A DNA stretch of 59,996 nucleotides from assembly GCA_017847725.1 (NCBI GenBank), contig JAGAXW010000011.1:1-59996 (forward strand), given 5' to 3'. This stretch comes from Prevotella sp. (lineage in GTDB: Bacteria > Bacteroidota > Bacteroidia > Bacteroidales > Bacteroidaceae). Positions 36,098 through 44,687 of the stretch are shown piece after piece (within the stretch, counting starts at the first letter, position 1; each line of letters starts with the position of its first letter). The position numbers and the translations under genes were made by a program. Under the pieces are notes generated by a model. The model saw nothing but the letters and a program-made list of their open reading frames with translations, was not told the origin of the DNA and did not search any database.

Positions 36098-36643
36098 TTA
36101 TTCAAACTCGAGTGGTTCTTGCTTGTCTTTCAGATAATAGTCGTTGAGCATGCCTATGAAGGTTGAGATTTCCTTGACGGCATGCTGGGTATTGGTAGAT
36201 ATCTCCTTCTTCTGCAGGCGCAGCACCATCACACCATAGAGGGAGTTGAAGCAGGTCTCCACCTCGTTCTCCTTCTTGTCTGCACCATGGTTGCGCAGTT
36301 CTACGATATAGGGCAGCACCTTATAATATTCGGCATTGTAGAAAGGAAACTTCGGACTGTTCAGCAGTTGCACATGCAGTTCTTCGAGTTGCTGCATGGT
36401 AACCTTGTTGATTTGCAGATGTCCCTTCTCACGGCATCCTTCCGAATTCATCATACGTATCAGGTTGCCAAACCAGTCGGCCTCCTCCTCTTTCTGCTCG
36501 TCCGTATAGTCAAAACGGTCGATATACTCACGGCGGATGCGGCTCAGCGAACAGTCGAAGGCACGGATGATGTCCTCTACCTGCCACATATAAAGAAGGT
36601 ATTCGGCAATATTGCTCTTACGTAATTGCTGGGCTATATACAT
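36098..36643 (-). CDS. DUF4924-like protein of unknown function
   Basis: 181 residues, all-helical by appearance, with no signal peptide or membrane segment. The start MYIAQQLRKSNIAEYLLYMWQVEDIIRAF and the block YVELRNHGADKKENEVETCFNSLYG resemble the Bacteroidales family DUF4924. It sits 15 bp before rfbD and 15 bp after the LysE-like gene, thus in one transcript. No function is known to me. Confidence 0.72.
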   Translation of the reverse strand: MYIAQQLRKSNIAEYLLYMWQVEDIIRAFDCSLSRIRREYIDRFDYTDEQKEEEADWFGNLIRMMNSEGCREKGHLQINKVTMQQLEELHVQLLNSPKFPFYNAEYYKVLPYIVELRNHGADKKENEVETCFNSLYGVMVLRLQKKEISTNTQHAVKEISTFIGMLNDYYLKDKQEPLEFE

Positions 36644-36658
36644 ATTATTAATAGGGAG

Positions 36659-37324
36659 TTAAAAGAATCGGAACAGATTTGTGACAGTACCGAAGAGGGA
36701 TACGACGGAAAAGATAATCACCACCATACCGATGACCTGATTGATAATGCGTATGCCAGCCTCGTCAAAGATGGCACGCACCTTGTCGACCAGCCAAGTC
36801 AGCCCATACCACCACAACAGGGCACCGCCGACAATGCTGGCAAAGCCGACCACCATCTCGAACGGACGGTCGGGGATGACGAAGGCAAACTGTGCGAAGA
36901 GGCCCATAAAGAGGAAGATGATGAGGGGATTGGAGAAGGTCACCAGAAAAGCCGTAAAGGCATTGTGCATCAGCGTTCCCTTCTGCTTGCCCGACTGGTG
37001 CATATTCTTAGTGGGATCGGTATGCCATGTATAGATGCCAAACGCCAGCAGCATGATACTACCGATAATCTGCAGATAGAACTTGTTCTGCTCGTCGTTG
37101 ATAATATCCATCACAAAGGCCATACCAAAACCCGTGATACCAGCATAGATGATGTCGCTCACAGAGGCGCCTATCCCTGTCACCAGACCATACCAGCGAC
37201 CCTTGTTCAGCGTGCGCTGCACACAGAGTATGCCCACCGGTCCCATGGGTGCCGAGGCAATCATGCCTATCAGCATACCCTTGAAAACCAGGTCTACGAT
37301 ATTGATATGTATTGGAAATACCAT
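36659..37324 (-). CDS. LysE-family exporter
   Basis: 221 residues with about six hydrophobic segments. The N-terminus ASAPMGPVGILCVQRTLNKGR is the LysE/RhtB signature; a hydrophilic loop of about 30 residues (HTDPTKNMHQSGKQKG) separates the two halves. The family exports amino acids or related small molecules; the substrate cannot be inferred. A -7 box TACCTTTG on the minus strand (37340-37333) makes it the first gene of the run ending with prfC. Confidence 0.88.
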   Translation of the reverse strand: MVFPIHINIVDLVFKGMLIGMIASAPMGPVGILCVQRTLNKGRWYGLVTGIGASVSDIIYAGITGFGMAFVMDIINDEQNKFYLQIIGSIMLLAFGIYTWHTDPTKNMHQSGKQKGTLMHNAFTAFLVTFSNPLIIFLFMGLFAQFAFVIPDRPFEMVVGFASIVGGALLWWYGLTWLVDKVRAIFDEAGIRIINQVIGMVVIIFSVVSLFGTVTNLFRFF

Positions 37325-37472
37325 TTCGATTGCAAAGGTACGAATTTTATTTGAGTTTTATCAGCAAACGATTAAGAAAGAAGTTAAAGGGAGTTAAAGC
37401 GGGGTGGTTTCCCTAAGAAATAAGTATCTTTGCAACGTATTAAAAACAGAAAAGTCTAATACTTAATATTAT

Positions 37473-38459
37473 ATGAACGAGCAACAGAAAATCAAACCCT
37501 ACGTCATCGGACTGGACCTTGGCGGAACCAACGCCGTATTCGGTATCGTCGACGCACGTGGCGAAATCAAAGCCACCACAGCCATCAAAACACAACAGTA
37601 CGACACAGCCGAAGCATTTGTCAATGCCTCCGTACAGGCTTTGGAGCCTATCATCGAACAGGTGGGAGGCATCGACAACATCAAGGCGATGGGCGTAGGT
37701 GCGCCTAATGGCAATTTCTATCATGGCACTATCGAGACTGCCCCCAACATCAAGTGGGCACACGACTGCATTGTCCCATTGGGACAGATGTTCAGTGAGC
37801 GTCTGAACGACATTCCCGTGGCCGTCACCAATGACGCCAATGCTGCAGCCATCGGCGAGATGGTATATGGTGTGGCTCGCGGCATGAAGAACTTCATCGT
37901 CATCACGCTGGGCACCGGCGTAGGTTCCGGCGTTGTTGTCAACGGCCAACTGGTGTATGGCAGCGACGGCTTTGCCGGCGAATTGGGACATGTCACCATG
38001 GTACGCGGCGAAGAAGGGCGTCTCTGCGGCTGCGGCCGCAAGGGTTGTCTGGAGACCTACTGTTCTGCCACGGGAGTAGCCCGTACAGCTCGCGAGATGC
38101 TAGAGAAGACCGACCGGCCCTCCCTATTGCGCGACATCAAGCCCGAAGAGATTACATCCCTCGACGTTGCCATCGCTGCCGGCAAGGGCGACGAAATGGC
38201 CAAGAACATCTATGAGTTCACCGGCCACATGCTGGGCGAGGCCTGTGCCGACTTCGCCACATTCTGCTCGCCAGAGGCTTTCATCTTCTTTGGTGGCATG
38301 GTAAAAGCCGGCGACCTGATTATGAATCCCATCAAGAAGGCATACGACAAGCACGTCATGAACATCTTCAAGGGCAAGGCCCAGTTCTTGGTCAGCGGTC
38401 TCGACGGTGCTTCGGCAGCAGTGCTCGGTGCCTCTGCCGTAGGCTGGGAAATCCAATAA
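37473..38459 (+). CDS. glk: ROK-family glucokinase
   Basis: 328 residues. The ATP loop DLGGTNAVFGIVD, the sugar site MGVGAPN, NDANAAAIGEM with the catalytic Asp, LGTGVGSGVVVNG and the zinc motif CGCGRKGCLE are all present. It phosphorylates glucose with ATP. A -7 box TATCTTTG lies at 37425-37432. A hairpin follows 20 bp after the stop. The gene stands alone between the divergent LysE run and the lipoprotein gene. Confidence 0.94.
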   Translation: MNEQQKIKPYVIGLDLGGTNAVFGIVDARGEIKATTAIKTQQYDTAEAFVNASVQALEPIIEQVGGIDNIKAMGVGAPNGNFYHGTIETAPNIKWAHDCIVPLGQMFSERLNDIPVAVTNDANAAAIGEMVYGVARGMKNFIVITLGTGVGSGVVVNGQLVYGSDGFAGELGHVTMVRGEEGRLCGCGRKGCLETYCSATGVARTAREMLEKTDRPSLLRDIKPEEITSLDVAIAAGKGDEMAKNIYEFTGHMLGEACADFATFCSPEAFIFFGGMVKAGDLIMNPIKKAYDKHVMNIFKGKAQFLVSGLDGASAAVLGASAVGWEIQ

Positions 38460-38479
38460 GAAACGATACAAACAGAAAA

Positions 38480-38514
38480 GAGGTTGGTGCAGGACGCTAC
38501 CAACCTCAACTTTT
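38480..38514 (+). terminator. Hairpin after the glucokinase gene
   Basis: GAGGTTGGT (38480-38488) pairs perfectly with ACCAACCTC (38499-38507); a TTTT follows after three bases. Confidence 0.65.
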
Positions 38515-38612
38515 GAATGACGATAAGTGACGTTAGCAATGGCCGACGTAAGGCTTATCGCTGGCAAATATAGGGATTAATTCCATAAAAAGCAAATTTT
38601 TGATACATTTTT

Positions 38613-38643
38613 TTTGGATTTTCCACTTTTTTTCCTATCTTTG
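38613..38643 (+). promoter_or_regulatory. Promoter of the lipoprotein gene, possibly leaderless
   Basis: TTTG (38613-38616), exactly 19 bp, TATCTTTG (38636-38643). The initiation ATG is at 38648, only 5 bases behind the -7 box, so the mRNA may start at or almost at the ATG. Confidence 0.6.
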
Positions 38644-38647
38644 TCTC

Positions 38648-39655
38648 ATGAAGTCATTATATAGGAAGTGGTTCTTATTGCTGTTACTTGTGAGTGTGCT
38701 TACCGGTTGTGAGAAAAACATCACCCCCGAAGAGGCAGAACAGCCGCAAGAGACAGAGACGGCATCGCTCATCACAGACGAGATGAAGCGTAACGCCCTG
38801 ACTGTCGAAGAGGCACAACAGGCAGAAGCCGGCGAGGACATCTGCGTCAAGGGTTATCTGGTGGCTGCAGGACAGAGCAGTCTTGGCAATTCTGATTTCA
38901 GGGCGCCCTTCGACGGTTCCACGGCGCTTATCATGGCCGACCGGCCGTCGGATGCCAGCGACGACCAATTCTTCAAAGACGAGTTGTTCCCCGTCAGTCT
39001 GTCCGATGCCGAGAAGGGCATCCGCAACAGCTATAACCTGGAAGACAATCCACAATACTGGAACAACTACGTATACATTCTAGGCAAGCGTACCAAATAC
39101 ATGAGTGTGGCAGGACTGAAAAAGATACAGGCCATAGCCATCGAAAGCAGTCATACGCCCGCTGCCGGAGACGGAAGTGGCGATGGAGGCAGCAGCGGAG
39201 GTGGCGACGGCGGCAGCGGAGGTGGTAGCGGAGGTGGCGACGGCGGAGGAGGAAATGGCGGCGAGACCTACTGCGGTCTGCCGGTGCAAAGCATTGCCCA
39301 GGTCATTGCCGCTTTCAGTCAGCAGCAGTATCTCTCCGTCAGCGTCAAGGCTTACATCGTGGGGTTCACCAGCAGGTCGATGTCGAACATGCAGTTCGAG
39401 AACGTCTCTGCCGACGACTATACTGCCCTCGTCTTGTCCGACACACCTGCCGGCGACGACTTCAAGAGCACATACGACAAGGCCGTACTCTTCCCCGTCG
39501 GTGTCAGCAAGAGTATGCGGCAGGGGTTAGAAGAAGTTGCCAATGCCCAGCTGCTGAACAAGCAGGTGTACGCCTTTGGGAGTCTCGACACCTACATGGG
39601 ACTGGCCGGCATCAAGAATGTCGTTGCCGTCACAATCGCCACCACTACTCCGTAG
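38648..39655 (+). CDS. Lipoprotein with two DUF6359-like repeats and a Gly-rich linker
   Basis: 335 residues from the ATG at 38648. A lipoprotein signal (LLLVSVLTGC) puts it at the outer membrane. Two homologous beta-rich modules follow: about 60-165 (VKGYLVAAGQSSLGN..., NNYVYILGKRTKYMSVAGLKKI) and about 220-335 (VKAYIVGFTSRSMSN..., NKQVYAFGSLDTYMGLAGIKNV). They look like OB-type DUF6359 domains. Between them lies a Gly/Ser/Asp linker of about 35 residues made of GDGGSGGG-like units. Function unknown; possibly a surface-binding protein. Its last 11 bp overlap the convergent thioesterase gene. Confidence 0.8.
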   Translation: MKSLYRKWFLLLLLVSVLTGCEKNITPEEAEQPQETETASLITDEMKRNALTVEEAQQAEAGEDICVKGYLVAAGQSSLGNSDFRAPFDGSTALIMADRPSDASDDQFFKDELFPVSLSDAEKGIRNSYNLEDNPQYWNNYVYILGKRTKYMSVAGLKKIQAIAIESSHTPAAGDGSGDGGSSGGGDGGSGGGSGGGDGGGGNGGETYCGLPVQSIAQVIAAFSQQQYLSVSVKAYIVGFTSRSMSNMQFENVSADDYTALVLSDTPAGDDFKSTYDKAVLFPVGVSKSMRQGLEEVANAQLLNKQVYAFGSLDTYMGLAGIKNVVAVTIATTTP

Positions 39656-40049
39656 GCAATGCCACCGCCTTTCGGTAGCCCACACCCGTCACATGACAGA
39701 TAAGCTGGCCCGTCTGGTTGGTCACGCGAACCTCCACACTCGGTATCTTATGATGGTCGCAGACGCTTACCGCCTCGGCCGTCAGCACATCGCCCTGACG
39801 CGCACTGGTGACAAACATAATGTTATTCTGAATGCCGAATGTCAGCTGTCCCCGATAGTTCATCACAGCAGCAATGGCCAGGTCGGCCAGCGTGAAGAGC
39901 GCCCCTCCCTGACATACATTCCCACCGTTCAGATGTTTTTCTTCTACAGTCATCACAGCGACAGCATGCTGCTCGTCGACTTCTGTTATCCAGCAACCGG
40001 CATAGGCTGCAAAGCGATCAGTCTTGTTTAATAGTTTTTGTATATTCAT
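39645..40049 (-). CDS. PaaI-type hotdog thioesterase
   Basis: 134 residues. The hotdog pattern is clear: HLNGGNVCQGGALFTLADLAIAAVMN (the HxxxGxxxQGGxxxxLxD active-site helix of PaaI thioesterases) and then the strands TFGIQNNIMFVTSARQGDVLTAEA. Such proteins hydrolyse acyl-CoA thioesters. The substrate is not evident and no phenylacetate genes are near. It is convergent with the lipoprotein gene and divergent from the trp operon. Confidence 0.88.
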   Translation of the reverse strand: MNIQKLLNKTDRFAAYAGCWITEVDEQHAVAVMTVEEKHLNGGNVCQGGALFTLADLAIAAVMNYRGQLTFGIQNNIMFVTSARQGDVLTAEAVSVCDHHKIPSVEVRVTNQTGQLICHVTGVGYRKAVALPTE

Positions 40050-40118
40050 GTTAAATTTTCTGATTCGTCGGCAAAATTACACTATTTCTGTCAAAATATA
40101 AAAAAAGGGACAGAAAAA

Positions 40119-40150
40119 TTTGCAGAATAAAAGCAGAATGTCTACTTTTG
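40119..40150 (+). promoter_or_regulatory. Promoter of the trp operon
   Basis: TTTG (40119-40122), a 20-bp spacer and TACTTTTG (40143-40150). Transcription would start near 40156, about 25 bases before the leader peptide. Confidence 0.65.
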
Positions 40151-40180
40151 TACTCGAATCAAGACAAAAACAACAAATAT

Positions 40181-40231
40181 ATGATGAGAACGAACAATAC
40201 ATGGTGGTGGCGCAACTCGAGATTTAAATAG
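40181..40231 (+). CDS. trpL: trp leader peptide with three consecutive Trp codons
   Basis: A 16-residue frame MMRTNNTWWWRNSRFK ends at TAG 40229-40231. Three TGG codons in a row (40202-40210) directly upstream of a trp operon are the hallmark of attenuation by ribosome stalling at low charged tRNA-Trp. The Trp-codon region (40193-40209) can pair with 40242-40258 in a 17-position stem with a single mismatch, and a strong terminator follows at 40274. The leader is too short for most gene finders. Confidence 0.88.
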   Translation: MMRTNNTWWWRNSRFK

Positions 40232-40273
40232 TCGCGGGCTACGCTGCCATATATTGTTTTCAAAGAATAGATA

Positions 40274-40305
40274 GAGGCTCGTCGACAACGCGGCGGGCCT
40301 CTTTT
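40274..40305 (+). terminator. trp attenuator terminator
   Basis: GAGGCTCGTCG (40274-40284) pairs along all 11 positions (two of them G-U) with CGGCGGGCCTC (40291-40301), loop ACAACG, then TTTT. It sits between the leader peptide and trpB, so it should stop transcription when tryptophan is plentiful. The antiterminator that must compete with it could not be settled by eye; GTCGCG (40231-40236) can pair with CGCGGC (40289-40294) in the loop and 3' arm. Confidence 0.85.
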
Positions 40306-40339
40306 CTATTTTATCTGACAACACTTTAACTATCAAAAT

Positions 40340-41542
40340 ATGAGTTATTTAGTAGATGACAAAGGATTTTATGGAGAGTTTGGCGGTGCATACGTTCCGG
40401 AGATTCTCTATGCCACGGTCAAGAAACTTCAGGAAGCGTATCTTCCCATCATCGAGTCGCAGGAGTTCAAGGACGAGTACATGTCGTTGCTGCGCGACTA
40501 CGTAGGACGCCCGTCACCCCTCTACTTGGCCCGTCGCATGAGTGAGAAGTACGGCTGCCGCCTCTACCTGAAACGTGAGGACCTCAACCATACGGGTGCT
40601 CACAAGATCAACAACACCATCGGACAGATTCTGCTGGCCAAGAAGATGGGCAAGAAACGCATCATCGCTGAGACAGGTGCCGGTCAGCACGGTGTGGCCA
40701 CCGCTACCGTATGCGCCTTGATGAACATGCCTTGCGTGGTCTATCAGGGGGCTCTCGACGTAGAGCGGCAGCATGTCAACGTGGAGCGCATGAAAATGCT
40801 GGGAGCCGAAGTGCGCCCGGTCAAGACCGGCAACTGGACGCTGAAGGATGCCACCAACGAGGCCATCCGCGACTGGTGCTGCCATCCTGCCGACACCTTT
40901 TATATAATAGGCAGCACGGTAGGGCCTCATCCCTACCCCGACATGGTGGCCCGCCTGCAGAGCATCATCTCCGCAGAAATCAAACAGCAGCTACAGGAGA
41001 AAATCGGGCGCGACTATCCCGACATACTGATGGCCTGCGTGGGGGGTGGCAGCAATGCAGCAGGTACCATCTACCACTACATCGACGACGAGCGTGTACG
41101 CATCGTACTGGCCGAGGCCGGCGGACAGGGTGCCGACACAGGACATACGGCTGCAACCATCCACGCCGGTCGACTGGGCATCCTGCACGGAGCCAAGACA
41201 CTGGTTATGCAGACCCCCGACGGACAGATCATCGAGGCCGAGAGCATCTCCGCCGGTCTGGACTATCCTGGCATCGGACCCATGCACGCCAATCTGGCCA
41301 CACAGCGCCGAGCCACCGTCTACAGCATCAACGACGACGAGGCCGTACATGCTGCTTACGAGTTGACCCGCATGGAGGGCATCATCCCTGCTCTGGAGTC
41401 GGCCCACGCCATCGCCACCCTGTCCAAGATGCAGTTCCGCCCCGACGATGTGGTCGTGCTGACCGTCAGCGGTCGCGGCGACAAGGACGTAGAAACCTAT
41501 CTGAACAACAAACAAATGGCTGGAGAATATGGAAACTTTTAA
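40340..41542 (+). CDS. trpB: Tryptophan synthase beta chain
   Basis: 400 residues with the PLP-lysine block KREDLNHTGAHKINN, the phosphate-binding GGGSNA and the catalytic-Glu region VLAEAGGQGA. It condenses indole with serine. It opens the structural part of the operon in the order B-E-G-D-C-F-A. The trpE ATG lies inside its last codons (14-bp overlap). Confidence 0.98.
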   Translation: MSYLVDDKGFYGEFGGAYVPEILYATVKKLQEAYLPIIESQEFKDEYMSLLRDYVGRPSPLYLARRMSEKYGCRLYLKREDLNHTGAHKINNTIGQILLAKKMGKKRIIAETGAGQHGVATATVCALMNMPCVVYQGALDVERQHVNVERMKMLGAEVRPVKTGNWTLKDATNEAIRDWCCHPADTFYIIGSTVGPHPYPDMVARLQSIISAEIKQQLQEKIGRDYPDILMACVGGGSNAAGTIYHYIDDERVRIVLAEAGGQGADTGHTAATIHAGRLGILHGAKTLVMQTPDGQIIEAESISAGLDYPGIGPMHANLATQRRATVYSINDDEAVHAAYELTRMEGIIPALESAHAIATLSKMQFRPDDVVVLTVSGRGDKDVETYLNNKQMAGEYGNF

Positions 41543-42980
41543 ATACAACACCGCGAGTCGTACCATCCTGGCCGACCTCTATACACCGGTTGCAGTCTAT
41601 ATGCGACTGCGCGACATCTACCCCCAGAGTGCACTTATGGAGAGTTCCGACTACCATGAGAAGGATAATGCACGCTCCTTCATCGGTATCAATCCGATAG
41701 CGAGCGTGGCCGTCGGACACGGAATAGCCACCGTCAGTTACCCCGACGGCAGCCAGCTCCAGCAGCCGCTTACAGCGGACTTCACGACGGCCGAAGCCAT
41801 CCACGCCCTTATCGACCGCATAGAGGTAGAGGGGGAGCATGCCCACTATTGCGGGCTCTACGGCTACACCTCATTCAATGCCGTTCGCTACTTCGAAGAC
41901 ATTGCCGTCAAGGACGAGACACAGGAAAAGAACGATGCCCCCGACGTGCTGTACATACTCTACAGGGACATCATTGTCTTCGACCATTTCAACAACCGAC
42001 TGACGGTGGTAAGCCTCTCGGAGGAAGCGGAGAGCACAGAACCCGACCAGATACTACGGGCCATGAACAAGGCCAACGTGCAGGCATACGACTTCCATCC
42101 CATCGGCGATGTCAGCAGTCCGCTGACCGATGAGGAGCACAAGGCCAACATCCGCCGTGGCATCCAGCACTGCCTGCGTGGCGACGTCTTCCAGATAGTC
42201 CTCTCGCGCCGTTTCATCCAGCGCTACGAGGGCGACGACTTCAAGCTCTACCGCGCCCTGCGCAGTGTGAATCCCTCGCCCTACCTCTTCTATTTCGACT
42301 TCGGCGGCTTCCGTATTTTCGGCTCCAGTCCCGAGACGCACTGCCGCATCGTCGCCACCCCAGCCACTCCTCCCGACGGTTCTCCGTCGGGCTCCATGTC
42401 GGACTCCTTCCTCGCCTACATCGACCCCATCGCCGGAACGACCCGCAGAACGGGCAATGCCGAGAAAGACCGCGAGGGTGCCGAGTTCCTGCGCAACGAC
42501 CCCAAGGAGAATGCCGAGCACGTCATGCTGGTAGACCTGGCCCGCAACGACCTCAGCCGCAACTGCCACCATGTGAAGGTAGACTACTACAAGGACGTCC
42601 AATACTATTCACACGTCATCCATCTGGTCAGCCGCGTCAGCGGACAACTCAACGCCGGCGCTGACCCCATCAAGGCCTTTATCGACACCTTCCCCGCCGG
42701 CACCCTGAGCGGTGCCCCCAAGGTGCGCGCCATGCAGCTCATCTCTGAGTACGAACCCCACAACCGCGGTGCCTATGGGGGCTGCATCGGCTACATCGGA
42801 CTGAACGGCAGCCTCAACCAGGCCATCACCATCCGCACCTTCGTGTCGCGCAATGGCGAGCTGTGGTTTCAAGCCGGTGGCGGCATTGTGGCCAAGAGCA
42901 ACGAAGAATACGAACTACAAGAAGTCAACAACAAACTTGGCGCACTGAGGAAAGCCATCCTCATGGCCGAACAACTATAA
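41529..42980 (+). CDS. trpE: Anthranilate synthase component I
   Basis: 483 residues of the chorismate-binding family: an N-terminal tryptophan-sensing part (LMESSDYHEKDNARSF carries an LLES-like motif), then FQIVLSRRF, SPETHC, YIDPIAGTTRRTG, LVDLARNDLSR and GAPKVRAMQLI. It makes anthranilate from chorismate with the TrpG amidotransferase encoded 7 bp downstream. Odd feature: between SSPETHCRI and AYIDPIAGT there are about 17 extra residues (ATPATPPDGSPSG and flanks) where relatives have only a few. They are encoded by an in-frame palindromic element at 42354-42391, also found in the GH28 fusion gene. The frame stays intact, so the enzyme is probably active. Confidence 0.97.
   Translation: METFKYNTASRTILADLYTPVAVYMRLRDIYPQSALMESSDYHEKDNARSFIGINPIASVAVGHGIATVSYPDGSQLQQPLTADFTTAEAIHALIDRIEVEGEHAHYCGLYGYTSFNAVRYFEDIAVKDETQEKNDAPDVLYILYRDIIVFDHFNNRLTVVSLSEEAESTEPDQILRAMNKANVQAYDFHPIGDVSSPLTDEEHKANIRRGIQHCLRGDVFQIVLSRRFIQRYEGDDFKLYRALRSVNPSPYLFYFDFGGFRIFGSSPETHCRIVATPATPPDGSPSGSMSDSFLAYIDPIAGTTRRTGNAEKDREGAEFLRNDPKENAEHVMLVDLARNDLSRNCHHVKVDYYKDVQYYSHVIHLVSRVSGQLNAGADPIKAFIDTFPAGTLSGAPKVRAMQLISEYEPHNRGAYGGCIGYIGLNGSLNQAITIRTFVSRNGELWFQAGGGIVAKSNEEYELQEVNNKLGALRKAILMAEQL
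42354..42391 (+). repeat. In-frame palindromic coding element, copy in trpE
   Basis: The 38-bp copy encodes ATPATPPDGSPSG. Its right half is the perfect hairpin CCCGACGG-TTCT-CCGTCGGG (42372-42391). Compared with the other copies the stem has A and T in place of C and G at paired positions, a compensatory change that keeps the stem. Confidence 0.8.
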
Positions 42981-42987
42981 CTGTCCT

Positions 42988-43551
42988 ATGAAAATAGTCA
43001 TCATCGATAATTACGACTCGTTCACCTACAACCTCGCTCATCTGGTGAGGGAACTGGGCACAGAGGTGACGGTAGTCCGCAACGACCGTTTTGAGCTCTC
43101 ACAACTGGAGCCTTACAGCAAGATCATCCTGTCGCCAGGCCCTGGCATTCCTTCAGAGGCCGGTCTGCTGCTCGACGTCATCCGCGCGTATGCCGGCCGT
43201 AAGCCCATCCTCGGCGTCTGTCTCGGCCACCAGGCCATCGGCGAGGTCTTCGGAGGTAAACTTGAGAACCTGAGTGAGGTATTTCACGGCGTAGCCACCG
43301 AAGGCAGCCAGTTTAACAACGACGACCTGTTCTACGGCTTGCCCCGCCGCATCGTCATGGGGCGCTACCACTCGTGGGTGGTGTCCAAGGAGGACTTCCC
43401 CGACTGTCTGGAGATTACTGCCGAGAGTGACGACGGGCAGATCATGGCACTCAAGCACAAAGAGCTCAACATCCGCGGCATCCAGTTCCACCCCGAGAGC
43501 GTGCTGACGCCCGACGGCCGCAAAATGCTACAGAACTGGCTCTTTCTATAA
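42988..43551 (+). CDS. trpG: Anthranilate synthase component II (glutamine amidotransferase)
   Basis: 187 residues of a class I amidotransferase: IIDNYDSFTYNL, SPGPGIP, the nucleophile in GVCLGHQAIGE and the His/Glu pair in QFHPESVLTPDG. It supplies ammonia to TrpE. It is not fused to TrpD here, unlike in enteric bacteria. Confidence 0.97.
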   Translation: MKIVIIDNYDSFTYNLAHLVRELGTEVTVVRNDRFELSQLEPYSKIILSPGPGIPSEAGLLLDVIRAYAGRKPILGVCLGHQAIGEVFGGKLENLSEVFHGVATEGSQFNNDDLFYGLPRRIVMGRYHSWVVSKEDFPDCLEITAESDDGQIMALKHKELNIRGIQFHPESVLTPDGRKMLQNWLFL

Positions 43552-43584
43552 TACAGGAATAATGACATTAAAAAGATAGCAGAC

Positions 43585-44598
43585 ATGACCAAACAGACAA
43601 TGAAAGACATCCTGAACAGGATGCTCAACCACGAGGAGCTCTCCCGCGAGGAGATGAAAAGCATCCTGATAGGCATCACGCACAGCGAGTACCCCAACGA
43701 GCAGATAACAGCGCTGCTGACGGCCCTGCAGATGCGCGGCGTCACCGTCGACGAACTCCTCGGATTCCGCGATGGCATCCTCGAGACGGGCGTGCCAGCC
43801 ATTCTCAGCGCCGACCGCTATATCGACGTAGTCGGCACGGGTGGCGACCGCAAGAACACTTTCAACATCTCGACGACGAGTTGCTTTGTCATTGCAGGCG
43901 CAGGCTATAAGGTTGCCAAGCACGGCAACTATGCCGCCACTTCTGTCAGCGGTGCCTCCAACGTCATTGCCCACCACGGCATCCGCTTCACTGATGACAT
44001 CGACCGTCTGAACCGCTCGCTCGACGAGGCAGGCATCGTCTACCTGCATGCCCAGCTTTTTGCCAAGGCCATGAAGTTTGTAGGGCCCATCCGCAAGGCG
44101 CTGCAGTTCCCCACCATCTTCAACCTGCTGGGTCCACTGGTCAACCCTAGTCAGCCCAAGTGTCAGTTGCTGGGTGTTGCCACCCTCGACCAGATGCGCC
44201 TATATAATAATGTATACCAGCGCCTCGGCATCGACTATGGCATCGTCAACAGCATCGACGGCTACGACGAGATTTCGCTGACGGGCGACTTCAAGGTGAC
44301 CACCAATCAGTACGAGCGCATCTTCAAGCCCCAGGATCTCGGATTCGACATAGCCAAACCCGAGGAGCTCGTAGGTGGTGCCACCGAGGAGGAGGCCGCA
44401 CAGATTTTCGACAGCGTTCTGGAGAACCGTGCCCTCCCCGCACAGAAAAATATTGTGCTGGCCAATGCCGCCTTCGGCATCCAGGTGCTCGAGAAAGGGC
44501 AGAAATCTATCGAAGAGTGCATCGACATCGCCCGCGAGTCCATCGACAGCGGTGCTGCCCTCCGTACCTTCCGGAAATTTGCCGAGCTAAACAGTTAA
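43585..44598 (+). CDS. trpD: Anthranilate phosphoribosyltransferase
   Basis: 337 residues. The PRPP-binding loop VGTGGDRKNTFNIST, KHGNYAATSVSGASNV and the anthranilate-site block GPIRKALQFPTIFNLLGPLVNP are present. It joins anthranilate to PRPP. It is followed by a 106-bp spacer with a hairpin, the only sizeable gap in the operon. Confidence 0.97.
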   Translation: MTKQTMKDILNRMLNHEELSREEMKSILIGITHSEYPNEQITALLTALQMRGVTVDELLGFRDGILETGVPAILSADRYIDVVGTGGDRKNTFNISTTSCFVIAGAGYKVAKHGNYAATSVSGASNVIAHHGIRFTDDIDRLNRSLDEAGIVYLHAQLFAKAMKFVGPIRKALQFPTIFNLLGPLVNPSQPKCQLLGVATLDQMRLYNNVYQRLGIDYGIVNSIDGYDEISLTGDFKVTTNQYERIFKPQDLGFDIAKPEELVGGATEEEAAQIFDSVLENRALPAQKNIVLANAAFGIQVLEKGQKSIEECIDIARESIDSGAALRTFRKFAELNS

Positions 44599-44649
44599 AT
44601 TGGCGATTAACGTAAATTAACTTGAAATTCACCCTATCTTAAACATCGC

Positions 44650-44687
44650 CCGAAAAGTTTGTTAATTCGCGTTAATTCGCTTTTCGG
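44650..44687. repeat. Hairpin with tandem decamer between trpD and trpC
   Basis: CCGAAAAG (44650-44657) and CTTTTCGG (44680-44687) are exact inverses. Between them GTTAATTCGC occurs twice in tandem (44661-44670, 44671-44680). No T-run follows on the plus strand, so it looks more like a processing or stability element, or a dispersed repeat, than a terminator. Confidence 0.6.
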
